DNA of 18,321 nucleotides from Euryarchaeota archaeon TMED117 (GCA_002171315.2 NHFS02000038.1:1-18321); one strand, 5' to 3'; counted from the first letter of the stretch, positions 1 to 8,730 are shown. Notes: a model not told the origin generated them from the letters alone. Made by a program: numbers and translations.

Positions 1-2520
1 AATACGGTCAGAAGGAGTTCGTATTCCAGCTCGTTTCCAAGTTCGAACAAGTCCATCCCAATTCGCCCACTTCCATAATCCTACAATTCCCGCTGCACCC
101 ATGATGGCGACAACCGGAGTTGCGTTGAAGAGGAAACGAGCAGCAGTCCATGACATGTAGGAAGCAGCAAAGATCCAGATTCCAAACACCAGCGATATCT
201 GACTTCGTTGGCTGAATGTCTTCCATAGACAGATGAGTCCAACAACCAATGCAAGTACAAACACAACAGGTCCGAAACTTGCAAACATGTATCCACGGTC
301 AGGAGCATTTGCTTCAGCAACTGTTCCGAAAATCTTGGTCTTTGTGAAGTATCCACTTCCTGTAAAGAGAACATCCCAAGCGTTGCTTACATCTGTGAGT
401 TTCAAGACGTACAGAATTGCAAAGAAGATGGTTGCTCCTGTAGCAAGAGTACCTAGAACAAGCAGCCATGGCTTGTCTCTAAATCCAGTTGTGATGTACA
501 TAATGACAATTGTGAAGAACAGAATGTAGAGGAACGGTTGCAATCCTGTGCCATCGAGAACCAAGTTCATTTGTGGATGCGCATAGAATGGTAGAGCAAT
601 CAACAGATTGGTCAATAACATGGTCAGGAAGAGCGTACTGAGGATTGTAGAATCTCTTCTGCGGAACATGTTCAATGCAACTTGAGAAGCATATGCAAGG
701 AAGAGAATTGCAGGTCCAACGACGAACCCTTTCCATCCAAGACTCGCCGCTCCGAATGCAACACCTGCCAAAACTGCGTTTGACATAGCATACTTTCGCT
801 GTTGAGCAACTGCACCCATTGCACGAAGCATATCAAGAGGATGAATCGAAGTGGTTCGAACAAGCCTTTCAGAACCCGCGTACTTGACTGCACGCAGATA
901 GAACATGAATCCAATCGCAATGAAGAGCATAACGAACGAATCGTGGTCCGCCAATCCCCAAGTTGAGTGAGTTACGTGAGCAGGCATGAATGCAATCAAC
1001 CAAGCTGCAATAACTCCAGTTGCTTTTCCGAAGTGATCCTTTGCAATCGTTGCTACTGGAAGAATTGTAAGAGCACCGTATACAGCAGGAAGAGCAAGCA
1101 TACTCCACCATACAGCGTTGGCTTCACCGACAAATGGTTGAAGTGCCATGGCACCAAGTGCTAGGCTCCACGAGAACAACGGAGGTCGAGGATTGATTCC
1201 ACCAATTGGATAGAATCGATCTGCGTCGTAGACAAGGTGAGCGTTCTGTGCGAGAATGTAATCGACAACGCGCTTCATGTACCAAGGGTCAGAACCGCCG
1301 GTCATATCGAAACCTTCTGTTCCTGCTGCGTACATTGAAGGAACAGCATACCACTGTATTCGAATCACAAACCCAACAATAAATGCTACTGCTGTAAGCA
1401 AAGAAGCCCAATGTGCATTCCAGAATGCACGCGCACCACTAGGGCGGTGCTCTTCTCGATTGGACCAGCCACCGTACTTGTCATGGTTACCAATCATTGA
1501 GATTGCAACACCGATAAAGAACGTGATAGCGAGCCAGATTAGCGGGGACCAAGAGTCGTTAAAACTTTCATTTTCCCAGAACCCTGATTCGTACCAGGAA
1601 CCAACGAGGTACAGCATCCAAAGTGAGGAGATCGTCATTGCACGGGTAAGCCAACGTTCTGCAACCATACCTGAAACGATGATAGCCACAATACCTGTTA
1701 GAAGTGCTGGCCAATAACCTGCATATCCGTTTGCCTCGACACCTGCAAGACCACCGAGTTTGAGTCTGTCTGCAACAGAGCCTTGGTCGAAATGCCAGAT
1801 GGTGAGCATGTGAGCAGCAGCCCAAATAACGAGCGCAATTTGAAGGGGAAGTGCATTTCTATTCCATGCACCTTCCTTAACTGTTCCATAAGCAAACCAT
1901 CCTTTCTCGGATGCAGGGCTCAATAATCCACGTCCTGCAACACCTATTGCAAGTCCGAGAATCGGGAAGATTGTCAACCATGTAAAGAAGACGAATCCAA
2001 GAGCCGTTTTCTGGAATGAATCCACATCAAATGTTTGGCCGTTTGGGAAGAGATACTCGCTTGGGAGATACTCTGCCACTGCAACTGCAGCAGTGATATC
2101 CATTGCTGAATGTACACCGACACCTGCGAAGGTGAGCATAGTCATCCATTCATGTCGGCCTCGTGCATCGAGTAAATACCCAACAAAGGTGACGACGAAG
2201 AACGTGAAGCCTGTGAACGAATCGATGTATTGCTCGATAAGTCCTGAACCAACAAGAGAAATGACAAACATAGCGAGGGAGATTCTTGTTTCTGTCATTG
2301 AAGCTGGAAGGGTACCGAGTTGACGAAGTACACGTGGTGTTACAGCAAGTAATCCTGCTACACCAGTGGCGATGATTGGCATCAACGCATTTTCGTTCAA
2401 TTCAACATCGATCGACATAAGTCCGTCGACGTAGTTTGCTAGTATTGCAATAAGCACTGCAAGTGGGGCGATAAGCCAACCAAAAACAGGCCTTTGCGAG
2501 GTCTTTGATACCTTTTCCAT
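1..2520 (-). CDS. aglB: AglB/Stt3-type oligosaccharyltransferase with long N-terminal membrane extension, partial (3' end missing)
   Basis: Reading in from the left edge on the minus strand, 840 codons are open without a stop, starting at ATG 2520-2518. The family transfers a lipid-linked glycan to Asn in N-x-S/T sequons on the outer face of the membrane. Stt3 signatures are visible: first acidic motif GGSDPWYMKR (D411), second motif WGLADHDSF (D525 and D527), and a TVAE segment (733-736) matching the TIxE/SVSE motif of external loop 5. The WWDYG motif would lie beyond the edge. In known AglB proteins the first acidic motif follows the first helix, near residue 45. Here it sits at 411, after about ten extra predicted helices (for example 13-33, 46-64, 80-98, 172-196, 270-288, 326-345). 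The extension is continuous in frame, so it is not an artefact of start choice. A GAGGG site precedes the ATG by 6 bases. Confidence 0.9.
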   Translation of the reverse strand, partial: MEKVSKTSQRPVFGWLIAPLAVLIAILANYVDGLMSIDVELNENALMPIIATGVAGLLAVTPRVLRQLGTLPASMTETRISLAMFVISLVGSGLIEQYIDSFTGFTFFVVTFVGYLLDARGRHEWMTMLTFAGVGVHSAMDITAAVAVAEYLPSEYLFPNGQTFDVDSFQKTALGFVFFTWLTIFPILGLAIGVAGRGLLSPASEKGWFAYGTVKEGAWNRNALPLQIALVIWAAAHMLTIWHFDQGSVADRLKLGGLAGVEANGYAGYWPALLTGIVAIIVSGMVAERWLTRAMTISSLWMLYLVGSWYESGFWENESFNDSWSPLIWLAITFFIGVAISMIGNHDKYGGWSNREEHRPSGARAFWNAHWASLLTAVAFIVGFVIRIQWYAVPSMYAAGTEGFDMTGGSDPWYMKRVVDYILAQNAHLVYDADRFYPIGGINPRPPLFSWSLALGAMALQPFVGEANAVWWSMLALPAVYGALTILPVATIAKDHFGKATGVIAAWLIAFMPAHVTHSTWGLADHDSFVMLFIAIGFMFYLRAVKYAGSERLVRTTSIHPLDMLRAMGAVAQQRKYAMSNAVLAGVAFGAASLGWKGFVVGPAILFLAYASQVALNMFRRRDSTILSTLFLTMLLTNLLIALPFYAHPQMNLVLDGTGLQPFLYILFFTIVIMYITTGFRDKPWLLVLGTLATGATIFFAILYVLKLTDVSNAWDVLFTGSGYFTKTKIFGTVAEANAPDRGYMFASFGPVVFVLALVVGLICLWKTFSQRSQISLVFGIWIFAASYMSWTAARFLFNATPVVAIMGAAGIVGLWKWANWDGLVRTWKRAGIRTPSDRI

Positions 2521-2526
2521 TTTTTT

Positions 2527-2531
2527 CCCTC
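2527..2531 (-). promoter_or_regulatory. Shine-Dalgarno site of the aglB-like gene
   Basis: On the minus strand GAGGG is followed by six A residues and then ATG 2520. The spacing of 6 bases supports this ATG as the real start and therefore the long N-terminal extension of the protein. Confidence 0.55.
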
Positions 2532-2646
2532 ATAGGATTGCTCGACAGCAGCAATGCTGGAGCACTTCGCCCACTTTCGACCCTCTTTTAATCCCTACTA
2601 TGAATAAGCCTTCAAATTCAAGCAACACAATGGGATTTTTTTTCTC

Positions 2647-3909
2647 TCACAAAGCACGATGTCCGATGTCCTTTCGATGATGTGAACCTTGGAGAGAAAT
2701 CGCTTGCATTCGTTGATATGAACGTGCCCTTGCTTCCCTCAAAGAGGAAGCAATTGCTGTCGTTGCCAGGACCCTTCCGCCGGTCGAAATGAGTTGATGA
2801 GAATCATCTCTTCCCGTCCCCGCATGACTGACCCATGCCTCATCATTATCTTCGCTGATCTCTGCTCCTTGAATGACTCGTCCTTTAATCGCAGATTGAG
2901 GATATCCTTCTGAAGCAAGAACGACGGTTAGGCTGTGTTTATCATGGAATGAAATAGCATAGTCTTGAAGAGAGTCCGTAGCAGCCGAAAACAACAATTC
3001 TCCAACATCTGATTCGATGAGAGGGAGAGTTACTTGACATTCTGGGTCACCAAAACGAACATTGAATTCAACAACATACGGATCTCCGTGTTCATCAATC
3101 ATCAACCCAACATAGAGAACACCACGATAAGGAACATCCATTCCAGACAAACTTTCATGCATTGGCTCAACGATTCGTTCCAGCACTTTTTGATGAATTG
3201 TTTCAGTGACAACAGGCGCAGGGCAATACGCACCCATTCCTCCTGTATTCAATCCCTTGTCCCCATCCCAGACTCTTTTATGATCTTGACTTGGAGGCAG
3301 ACAAATAAATCCAGATGCATCCATTACAACCAGCATACTCGCTTCTTCACCGGGTAAAAAGGACTCTAACAAAACATGCCCATCGGTTTCTATCGAATCT
3401 TTGATGAATTCAATCGCTTCTTGGTAATCTGTGGTGACAACAACTCCTTTCCCGCCAGCAAGAACATCTCTCTTGATGACCCAAGGATTGTCAGAGTATG
3501 AATCAAGAGCAGATTCAAGATCTGTTGAAGAATCGAGCACGAGATAATCAGCAGTAGGTACATTCGCTCGATGCATGGCTTCTTTCGCAAACCGTTTTGA
3601 TCCTTCGAGTTCAGCATGAAGTGCTTGAGGTCCAAAACAAGGAATCTGATGCTCCAGAAGAATATCCGCTAATGATTCACAGAGTGGTGCTTCAGGACCA
3701 ACAACAACGAAATCCACACGTAAATTTCGAGACAAATCGACAAGCCCTGAGATGTCAGATGCTGATATCGAATGATTCGTTGCGTAATTCATGGTCCCTG
3801 CGTTTCCTGGAGTGACATGGACTTCGTCGATGGATTTTGATTCGAAAAGCGACCTGCATAGAGCATGCTCTCTCCCACCGCCTCCTACGACCAGGACTGA
3901 CTTACCCAT
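2647..3909 (-). CDS. purD: Phosphoribosylamine-glycine ligase (GAR synthetase)
   Basis: PurD joins glycine to 5-phosphoribosylamine using ATP, the second step of de novo purine synthesis (EC 6.3.4.13), in the cytoplasm. The 420-residue product has the full family pattern: N-terminal GGGGREHAL, then VVGPEAPL, the ATP-grasp lysine segment VIKRDVLAGGKGVVV, DHKRVWDGDKGLNTGGMGAY, and the metal-binding EFNVRFGDPECQ near the end of the ATP-grasp core. The length fits the usual 420-430. A TTG four codons upstream (3921) is also open, but ATG 3909 gives the usual start (MGKSVLVVGGGG), so it was chosen. No Shine-Dalgarno site is seen, and an AT-rich element lies 25-31 bases upstream, which suggests a leaderless transcript. 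The gene is divergent from carS, and no other pur gene is in the window. Confidence 0.97.
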   Translation of the reverse strand: MGKSVLVVGGGGREHALCRSLFESKSIDEVHVTPGNAGTMNYATNHSISASDISGLVDLSRNLRVDFVVVGPEAPLCESLADILLEHQIPCFGPQALHAELEGSKRFAKEAMHRANVPTADYLVLDSSTDLESALDSYSDNPWVIKRDVLAGGKGVVVTTDYQEAIEFIKDSIETDGHVLLESFLPGEEASMLVVMDASGFICLPPSQDHKRVWDGDKGLNTGGMGAYCPAPVVTETIHQKVLERIVEPMHESLSGMDVPYRGVLYVGLMIDEHGDPYVVEFNVRFGDPECQVTLPLIESDVGELLFSAATDSLQDYAISFHDKHSLTVVLASEGYPQSAIKGRVIQGAEISEDNDEAWVSHAGTGRDDSHQLISTGGRVLATTAIASSLREARARSYQRMQAISLQGSHHRKDIGHRAL

Positions 3910-3933
3910 AACCCGACGCAATATATCAAGGCT

Positions 3934-3940
3934 GATAATT
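3934..3940 (-). promoter_or_regulatory. Possible TATA box of purD (leaderless)
   Basis: AATTATC on the minus strand lies 25-31 bases upstream of the purD ATG at 3909, the spacing expected if transcription starts at the ATG itself. No ribosome binding site is seen before the ATG, which agrees with this. A second AT-rich stretch (GATATAT) lies only 12-18 bases upstream, too close for a TATA box of a leaderless message. Confidence 0.35.
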
Positions 3941-3974
3941 CAACCGCAAAAGGGAGTTCACAACAAGAGGCTTC

Positions 3975-4664
3975 ATGTGCTTTATTGAAATCCAATCTTT
4001 CATGAGCAACGTTGATGCAGCCACTGAACTCGGTTTTCTTTCTCTTGTCTTGATGACTCTTTGGCTTTATTTGCCAGGATTTATTGCCAATACCTTTGCG
4101 ATGATGTGGGGTAAATGGCTTCCAAAAACAGGTTACGGACCATGGCCAATCGATGGTGGAAGGTCTCTAAAAGACGGGAATCGGATGCTTGGCGATGGGA
4201 AAACCTGGAACGGACTTATTGGGGGATCACTCACTGCTGGCTTGTTGTGCGTACTTCAACTAGCCATTGTTGGCACAGAATTTGACGGCGCCGCTATCTT
4301 TGCAAGTCCAATCATTGGTTCAGAAGAGGCCTGGTTTTCAATTGGAAACGATTGGGTTACAGCCTACATATTGGGATCATTCCTCGGCTTTGCTTGCTTA
4401 TTTGGTGATTTAACAGGTTCATTTTTCAAGCGTCGGCAAGGCTTGAAGCGAGAAGGGGATGTTTCGTCCAAAGCGCCACTACTGGACACACTACCTTTCG
4501 CAATCATGGTCTTCCTCTGGGGCCAACTCTTTTTGGGAGATTCGCTCCTAGCTTCTGGTGAACTCATCTATCCAATGCTTGCAATAATTGTCATCACACC
4601 AGTACTTCATCGTGGCTTTAACCTGATTGGATATGCCATTGGATGGAAGGATGTTCCTTACTGA
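3975..4664 (+). CDS. carS: CDP-archaeol synthase
   Basis: CarS transfers CMP from CTP to unsaturated archaetidic acid (2,3-di-O-geranylgeranylglyceryl phosphate), giving CDP-archaeol, the precursor of archaeal polar lipid head groups (EC 2.7.7.67), at the membrane. Diagnostic segments are LPGFIANTFAMMWG, PIDGGRSLKDGNRMLGDGKTW, a central LFGDLTGSFFKRRQGLKR, and KAPLLDTLPFAI. About five hydrophobic helices are visible. Length is 229 residues from ATG 3975 or 220 from the in-frame ATG at 4002. The latter gives a short N-terminus before the first helix, as in relatives, and may be the true start. A GAGG lies only 4 bases before 3975. The gene is divergent from purD. It is strong evidence that the host is an archaeon. 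Confidence 0.95.
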   Translation: MCFIEIQSFMSNVDAATELGFLSLVLMTLWLYLPGFIANTFAMMWGKWLPKTGYGPWPIDGGRSLKDGNRMLGDGKTWNGLIGGSLTAGLLCVLQLAIVGTEFDGAAIFASPIIGSEEAWFSIGNDWVTAYILGSFLGFACLFGDLTGSFFKRRQGLKREGDVSSKAPLLDTLPFAIMVFLWGQLFLGDSLLASGELIYPMLAIIVITPVLHRGFNLIGYAIGWKDVPY

Positions 4665-4706
4665 TGCAGGCAAAGCATTGATGATTCAATACATCGTGGC
4701 CAAACC

Positions 4707-6467
4707 ATGCGAACAGCAAGCGTATTGACAATTTTGATGATGATTCCCATCCTTTTTGCAGGTGTGACACTGGCATCACCACCTACAAACGGAACAACAA
4801 CAACTGTCTCTGATTCCCAAACATGGAATGGTGGTAATTTCAACGGAGATGTTATTGTTGCAAGCGGAGGCGTGCTTACTTGGACTGGTGAATCTCAAAT
4901 ATCAACAGATTCTACAATAACAGTCGAAGAAGGTGGAACACTCAATCTCGATCATGCTGAATTAACAGGACAATCTTCGGTCTCGACACTTCTTATCTTT
5001 GATAATACCAACATTGTTATCGATGAAAGCATCACGGATACTGAGGCAATAATGACCATCCATTTCAGCATTAACGTACCGCAGGAAGCCTACTTGAATT
5101 TGACCATAGATGAAACAACAACCAATGAGATTACTGGAACGTCCTTTGATACAACTGTTGATTTGAACGATGAATTTTCAATCGTAGTCGATCACCATTA
5201 CCCTCTTCCTTTTGGAATAACTCATATCGAACTATTCCATTCAAATGCTGAACTGTTAACGATTTCTGCCGAACAATTCACCCAAAGTGGAGGAAGTCTC
5301 TCTTGGAACCAACCATCCTTCCATATCTTCAATCATGGAACTCTTGTTTCAGAAGGATCGACACTAATGGGTGCAAACATTAGTTGTGAACATCTATGTC
5401 AATTTAATGATTCATCTCTCATTGGAAGTGGCCCAATCAATGTTGCTGATCAAACCCATATCGAGGTCAATAATTCAGTGATTTTAGGCTCGAGAACAGA
5501 CGAAGACATCATCGTACATGATCAAGCCACAATTGACTATCAAGGAACAACTGGGACTGGAGGCTATACTGACGCATGGATTCGACTTCTTTCCAAGAGG
5601 GAGATTCACGTCAACGCACAAGTAGCAACGGTAGTAGCAACAGGAATTGGTTACAATAGCAACACAATCAATACAGTCATCAACGGCGAATCAGACCAAA
5701 GCACATGGTTTGTTGACCTCGGAACAAGCGAGAGCAAGAGAATCGTTGAATGGGTTGATGGTTCGGGTGAATACAATCAAGAAACTGGAACGATCAAAAT
5801 TACTGTTGAATCAAACTGGGGCGACTTTATGGCCGATGCATCACCACCAAAAACCTCAATTGGATTTGTCAACATTACATACCCATCACTGAGCATCGAT
5901 AAAATTGAACCAGATTCAGTGACTGCAAGTACCGGAAAAAGTCACTATGCAATGATTACAATTTCAAACACAGGTACTGTAACTGCAAACCCGAATGTCC
6001 GTTGCTATACCAACGGAGAAGAGGCAGATACAACAGCAAATACAGGCAATTGGGAAGTTGCCCCAGGAGAATCCAAGGACGTACCAATCACATGGTGGCA
6101 TTACACCGATGAAGCGACAACATTGAATTGTAAATTCTTGTACCCTGACGTTCTTGAAGCGGTGAGTGATTTAATCGCCGATGAGGCAGGTCAAACATCA
6201 AGTGAAGTATCTTGGACAACTGCTGAAGAAGTTGAGGAACTTCCTGTCCTTTTGTATGCCATTATTGTAGCCATTGTCGTGGGATTGGGTGTCTTTGTAG
6301 CATTGGGTTCACGCCGATTACAGAAGAAAGAGTACTTCGAGTCTGAAGAAGTATACGACGATGAAGAGGGAACAGAACAATCGGAGGCATCCAATGAAGA
6401 AGAACTTGAAGATCAGACTTGGACAGATGCTGATGGAAATCCTGTCGTGTCGGTTAAAGAAGAATAA
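4707..6467 (+). CDS. Secreted surface protein with CARDB-like domain and C-terminal membrane anchor
   Basis: This 586-residue protein is not recognised as a named family. It has a signal peptide (hydrophobic 5-23, likely cleaved after TLA). A beta-rich, Thr/Ser-rich region with short periodic strands (about 35-380) resembles a parallel beta-helix. A CARDB/Ig-like segment follows (about 390-482, with the pattern MITISNTGTVTANPNVRC and VAPGESKDVPI). One transmembrane helix (512-536) is followed by basic residues (SRRLQKK) and a ~45-residue acidic cytoplasmic tail. Several N-x-S/T sequons (NGT, NLT, NDS, NNS, NIT) suggest N-glycosylation. Four cysteines are seen, two of them at C-E-H-L-C in the central region. 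The gene starts 42 bases after carS on the same strand and may be co-transcribed with it. A cell-surface or adhesive role is inferred; the ligand is unknown. Confidence 0.85.
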   Translation: MRTASVLTILMMIPILFAGVTLASPPTNGTTTTVSDSQTWNGGNFNGDVIVASGGVLTWTGESQISTDSTITVEEGGTLNLDHAELTGQSSVSTLLIFDNTNIVIDESITDTEAIMTIHFSINVPQEAYLNLTIDETTTNEITGTSFDTTVDLNDEFSIVVDHHYPLPFGITHIELFHSNAELLTISAEQFTQSGGSLSWNQPSFHIFNHGTLVSEGSTLMGANISCEHLCQFNDSSLIGSGPINVADQTHIEVNNSVILGSRTDEDIIVHDQATIDYQGTTGTGGYTDAWIRLLSKREIHVNAQVATVVATGIGYNSNTINTVINGESDQSTWFVDLGTSESKRIVEWVDGSGEYNQETGTIKITVESNWGDFMADASPPKTSIGFVNITYPSLSIDKIEPDSVTASTGKSHYAMITISNTGTVTANPNVRCYTNGEEADTTANTGNWEVAPGESKDVPITWWHYTDEATTLNCKFLYPDVLEAVSDLIADEAGQTSSEVSWTTAEEVEELPVLLYAIIVAIVVGLGVFVALGSRRLQKKEYFESEEVYDDEEGTEQSEASNEEELEDQTWTDADGNPVVSVKEE

Positions 6468-6553
6468 TTTCTTCCATGATTGATATGGATGTATCAAATC
6501 CAATGTTGTAATAGTTTATTCTTGATATTGAATATTCACAATGTATTCCTCAT

Positions 6554-6943
6554 CTAATAGGTAAGCTGAACATCAGAATTTGTTGCAAGAGCAATTACTC
6601 CGGGAGGGCCGCTCCATTTGATTTTATCATCTGCAACAATGAGAGCGCCATCTCCTTCACTGTGTCCTAGAGTTGCTTTTACAGAAGCAAATGAACAAAA
6701 GAGCGTTGCCTTGGAAATAATCGCATCCATGAATCCAGAGACCATCTTTGAGTCAGCCCCTATTTCTTTATCCAATTCTTCGATGTATCCTCGATCCAAT
6801 AATCGAGTACCTGAAGCTGCAAAAAACACACTCACATCATGCCCATCGTTGATGGCTTGCGCTACACAAGCAATACCAACAATTGTCTTTAATGTGTCAT
6901 TCTTTGGCTCGGATACAAATTTAACAAAAACGCTCTTGCTCAT
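6554..6943 (-). CDS. DsrE/DsrF-like family protein
   Basis: This 129-residue cytoplasmic protein has the DsrE-like fold pattern: an N-terminal beta strand (SVFVKFVSE), a helix (TLKTIVGIACVAQAINDGH), a second strand followed by a turn (DVSVFFAASGTRLLDRG), and a late GALIVADDKIKWSG. Relatives take part in sulfur relay or persulfide handling, and some are only loosely characterised. A single cysteine lies in TLFCSFAS, near the place where DsrE-type proteins carry a reactive Cys. No DsrF, DsrH, TusA or rhodanese partner is present nearby, so the substrate is unknown. An in-frame GTG at 6967 would add eight residues, but ATG 6943 (MSKSVFVKF) is the better start. The gene converges with the surface protein gene across an 86-base AT-rich gap. 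Confidence 0.75.
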   Translation of the reverse strand: MSKSVFVKFVSEPKNDTLKTIVGIACVAQAINDGHDVSVFFAASGTRLLDRGYIEELDKEIGADSKMVSGFMDAIISKATLFCSFASVKATLGHSEGDGALIVADDKIKWSGPPGVIALATNSDVQLTY

Positions 6944-7013
6944 AGTCTTACCATTGAAAGATATCACTTAATTTCTTTCATCGAAGGTCCGAGTCAAACA
7001 AATCGAAGTTTGT

Positions 7014-7259
7014 TTAGTATATTTCGGGAATATCGAGTTCCCGCAGTTTTTCCTCTTCCTTTCGGCGTACCCATCCATGCAATACGAGATAGAGGATTAG
7101 AGTCGAGATTGATACTGCGTTGATGACCAAGTGCAGTTCACTGGATGCAAAGTCCTTTTCCCACCAAAGATAATTGTTGTAGATCAATCCAACAACGATT
7201 GCTAAGGATACACTGCCTCCCAAGAGAAGCATCAGCATCAATAGGTACATCAGTCCCAT
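7014..7259 (-). CDS. Small membrane protein with two predicted helices
   Basis: This 81-residue hypothetical protein is not assigned to a family. Hydrophobic stretches at about 4-27 and 45-63 flank a short polar loop with WW and KD residues. The C-terminal tail is charged (RRKEEEKLRELD) and probably cytoplasmic. A TATA-like element (7282-7290) sits 23-31 bases upstream of the ATG, supporting expression as a leaderless message and the chosen start. An alternative start two codons downstream is possible. The gene lies between the DsrE-like gene and the duplicated-domain membrane protein on the same strand. No function can be proposed from the sequence. Confidence 0.6.
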   Translation of the reverse strand: MGLMYLLMLMLLLGGSVSLAIVVGLIYNNYLWWEKDFASSELHLVINAVSISTLILYLVLHGWVRRKEEEKLRELDIPEIY

Positions 7260-7281
7260 TAATCTCTTACTTCCAATCGTC

Positions 7282-7290
7282 GTAATTAAT
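7282..7290 (-). promoter_or_regulatory. TATA-like element upstream of the small membrane protein gene
   Basis: ATTAATTAC on the minus strand lies 23-31 bases before the ATG at 7259, the spacing expected for an archaeal TATA box with a transcript beginning at or near the start codon. Confidence 0.4.
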
Positions 7291-7389
7291 TCCTTCCAAA
7301 GTGGTTAGTGTTTCTCTTACGAATGCTTGGCAGGATGTTTGTTTATGTTGTGTTCATTCGTTTCAATCGCTATTGGATTGAATAGGAAC

Positions 7390-7427
7390 AAAAAACCAGT
7401 CGAAAGTATCCATGTTCAAGAATGAAC
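7390..7427 (-). terminator. Possible terminator: short hairpin followed by a T tract
   Basis: Just past the stop codon at 7432 on the minus strand there is a perfect 5-base inverted repeat (GTTCA at 7414-7418 and TGAAC at 7423-7427, 4-base loop). About 20 bases on comes a run of six T (the complement of A at 7390-7395). In archaea T tracts alone can terminate transcription. The hairpin is short and may be coincidental. Confidence 0.35.
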
Positions 7428-7431
7428 TTCA

Positions 7432-8685
7432 TCAGCATGACTCGTATGTCCGAGCATCTTGTCCACCATCATTCTCGTTGTATTGATCAAAATTAAGTTC
7501 CCAAGACATTCGGGATTCAACGACCAAGGCAGCGTCTGTATAGTATGAATTTGTAATCTTAACTTCAAATGTGTAACATCCATCCCCGTCATAGAAGTCG
7601 TCTTCATGAAGGAAAAGAATACCATTGTCATCCGTTGAGGTACCGCCCATTCTTAGCCAAGTAGTCATTTCTCCGTTCTTGAATTCACCGCCAGAGTTGT
7701 ATGAAGCAGCATATCCATCGACTGCAACAGTTGGATGGCTCCATTTCTTGGTGGTTCCCTTCAGAACAGAGAGTTCGAGAGTGTAATCTCCTTGAACGAT
7801 TCCAAGAGTTCCAGCATCCTCTTCACCAGTAGACATGCTGTGAAGGCCACCATCAAGAGGTTCGTGATCGTCAGGCATAATTCCAGCAAGAACGTCAATA
7901 ATCAGACCATCAATGACAGTCGTTGTAGTTCCTTGTTGCCCACTACCTGAATTTTCCGTGGTCATGTGATCTTGTATTTGCACACCTGCATGGAGAACCT
8001 CCCGAGTAGTAAACCCTGTATTGAGGTCGATTACAGAAGTCGTTCCTTCCCCGTCATCAACAACCAATTGATAATCGACATTTGATGAGTCTGTACAATA
8101 GATGCATGTCTTGCTATTTCCTTGGAAGAAATCTTCGACTGGAATTTTAAATCGAACACCATTGTCACCAAGCGATTTTGAACCAGACCAAACTTCTGTC
8201 TCAACTCCAGTGGAGGGGGAAATGGTATTGATCGTAGCAGTGGCTTCATCGATACCCCCCAAGACCTTGAATGAGAGTTCATTATCTTCTTCATCATATT
8301 CGAGTTCTGAAATAGCAAACGTTTCAGGTGCCCCAATGAAAAGGCCAATAGCATAAGGGCCGGTGGTTAGAAGAATTGCTAATACTCCAGCAATCCCCAT
8401 CTTAACAGGATTTACTCCTTCTTCCGATAGAGCTTGGCCCCCAAACAATGCGCCAATCCCTAGAACAAGAACGACAAGGACCACGATTAGTCCCCAAGAA
8501 CCGCCTTGAAGTGAAAGTAGACCGCCGATAACAATGATGATCCAGCCACCTGTTTTCAGCATGGTTGGTATATCGGGTCCGCCCCCTTCATGGACAGCAG
8601 GTGTAATACTGACTGGTTCAGACGTTTTGACTTCAGTTTCGGCTTTTTCTTCAGTAGCGTTAGCCTTGCTTAGTAGTCCACTCAT
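7432..8685 (-). CDS. Three-helix membrane protein with duplicated extracytoplasmic domain
   Basis: This 417-residue protein is not recognised as a named family. It begins with a ~45-residue charged N-terminus. Three hydrophobic helices follow (about 47-60, 63-82 and 95-117), separated by Gly-rich turns. The acidic soluble portion of about 295 residues probably faces outside. Two segments of that portion resemble each other: GDNGVRFKIPVEDFFQGN (about 173-190) and DDNGILFLHEDDFYDGDG (about 341-358). Each has matching sequence before and after it, so a tandem domain duplication is likely. Cysteines occur as CIYC in the first copy, one in the second copy (GDGCYTF), and the last residue (YESC). 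The start at ATG 8685 has GATGAG just upstream. The gene downstream of it encodes the small membrane protein; upstream lies the PGF-tail protein. Function unknown. Confidence 0.8.
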   Translation of the reverse strand: MSGLLSKANATEEKAETEVKTSEPVSITPAVHEGGGPDIPTMLKTGGWIIIVIGGLLSLQGGSWGLIVVLVVLVLGIGALFGGQALSEEGVNPVKMGIAGVLAILLTTGPYAIGLFIGAPETFAISELEYDEEDNELSFKVLGGIDEATATINTISPSTGVETEVWSGSKSLGDNGVRFKIPVEDFFQGNSKTCIYCTDSSNVDYQLVVDDGEGTTSVIDLNTGFTTREVLHAGVQIQDHMTTENSGSGQQGTTTTVIDGLIIDVLAGIMPDDHEPLDGGLHSMSTGEEDAGTLGIVQGDYTLELSVLKGTTKKWSHPTVAVDGYAASYNSGGEFKNGEMTTWLRMGGTSTDDNGILFLHEDDFYDGDGCYTFEVKITNSYYTDAALVVESRMSWELNFDQYNENDGGQDARTYESC

Positions 8686-8730
8686 TTGCTCATCTCATAT
8701 ATTCGTCGCATGGGGAGGTTAAGAACCCAA

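Noticed and set aside
233..2323. Plus-strand open frames across the left 2.5 kb
   Set aside because: They lie antisense to the continuous 840-codon AglB-like frame, which carries recognisable Stt3 motifs, and they show no family features of their own.
3910..3921. Longer PurD start at TTG 3921
   Set aside because: It would add four residues ahead of the standard N-terminus; ATG 3909 gives the typical PurD beginning.
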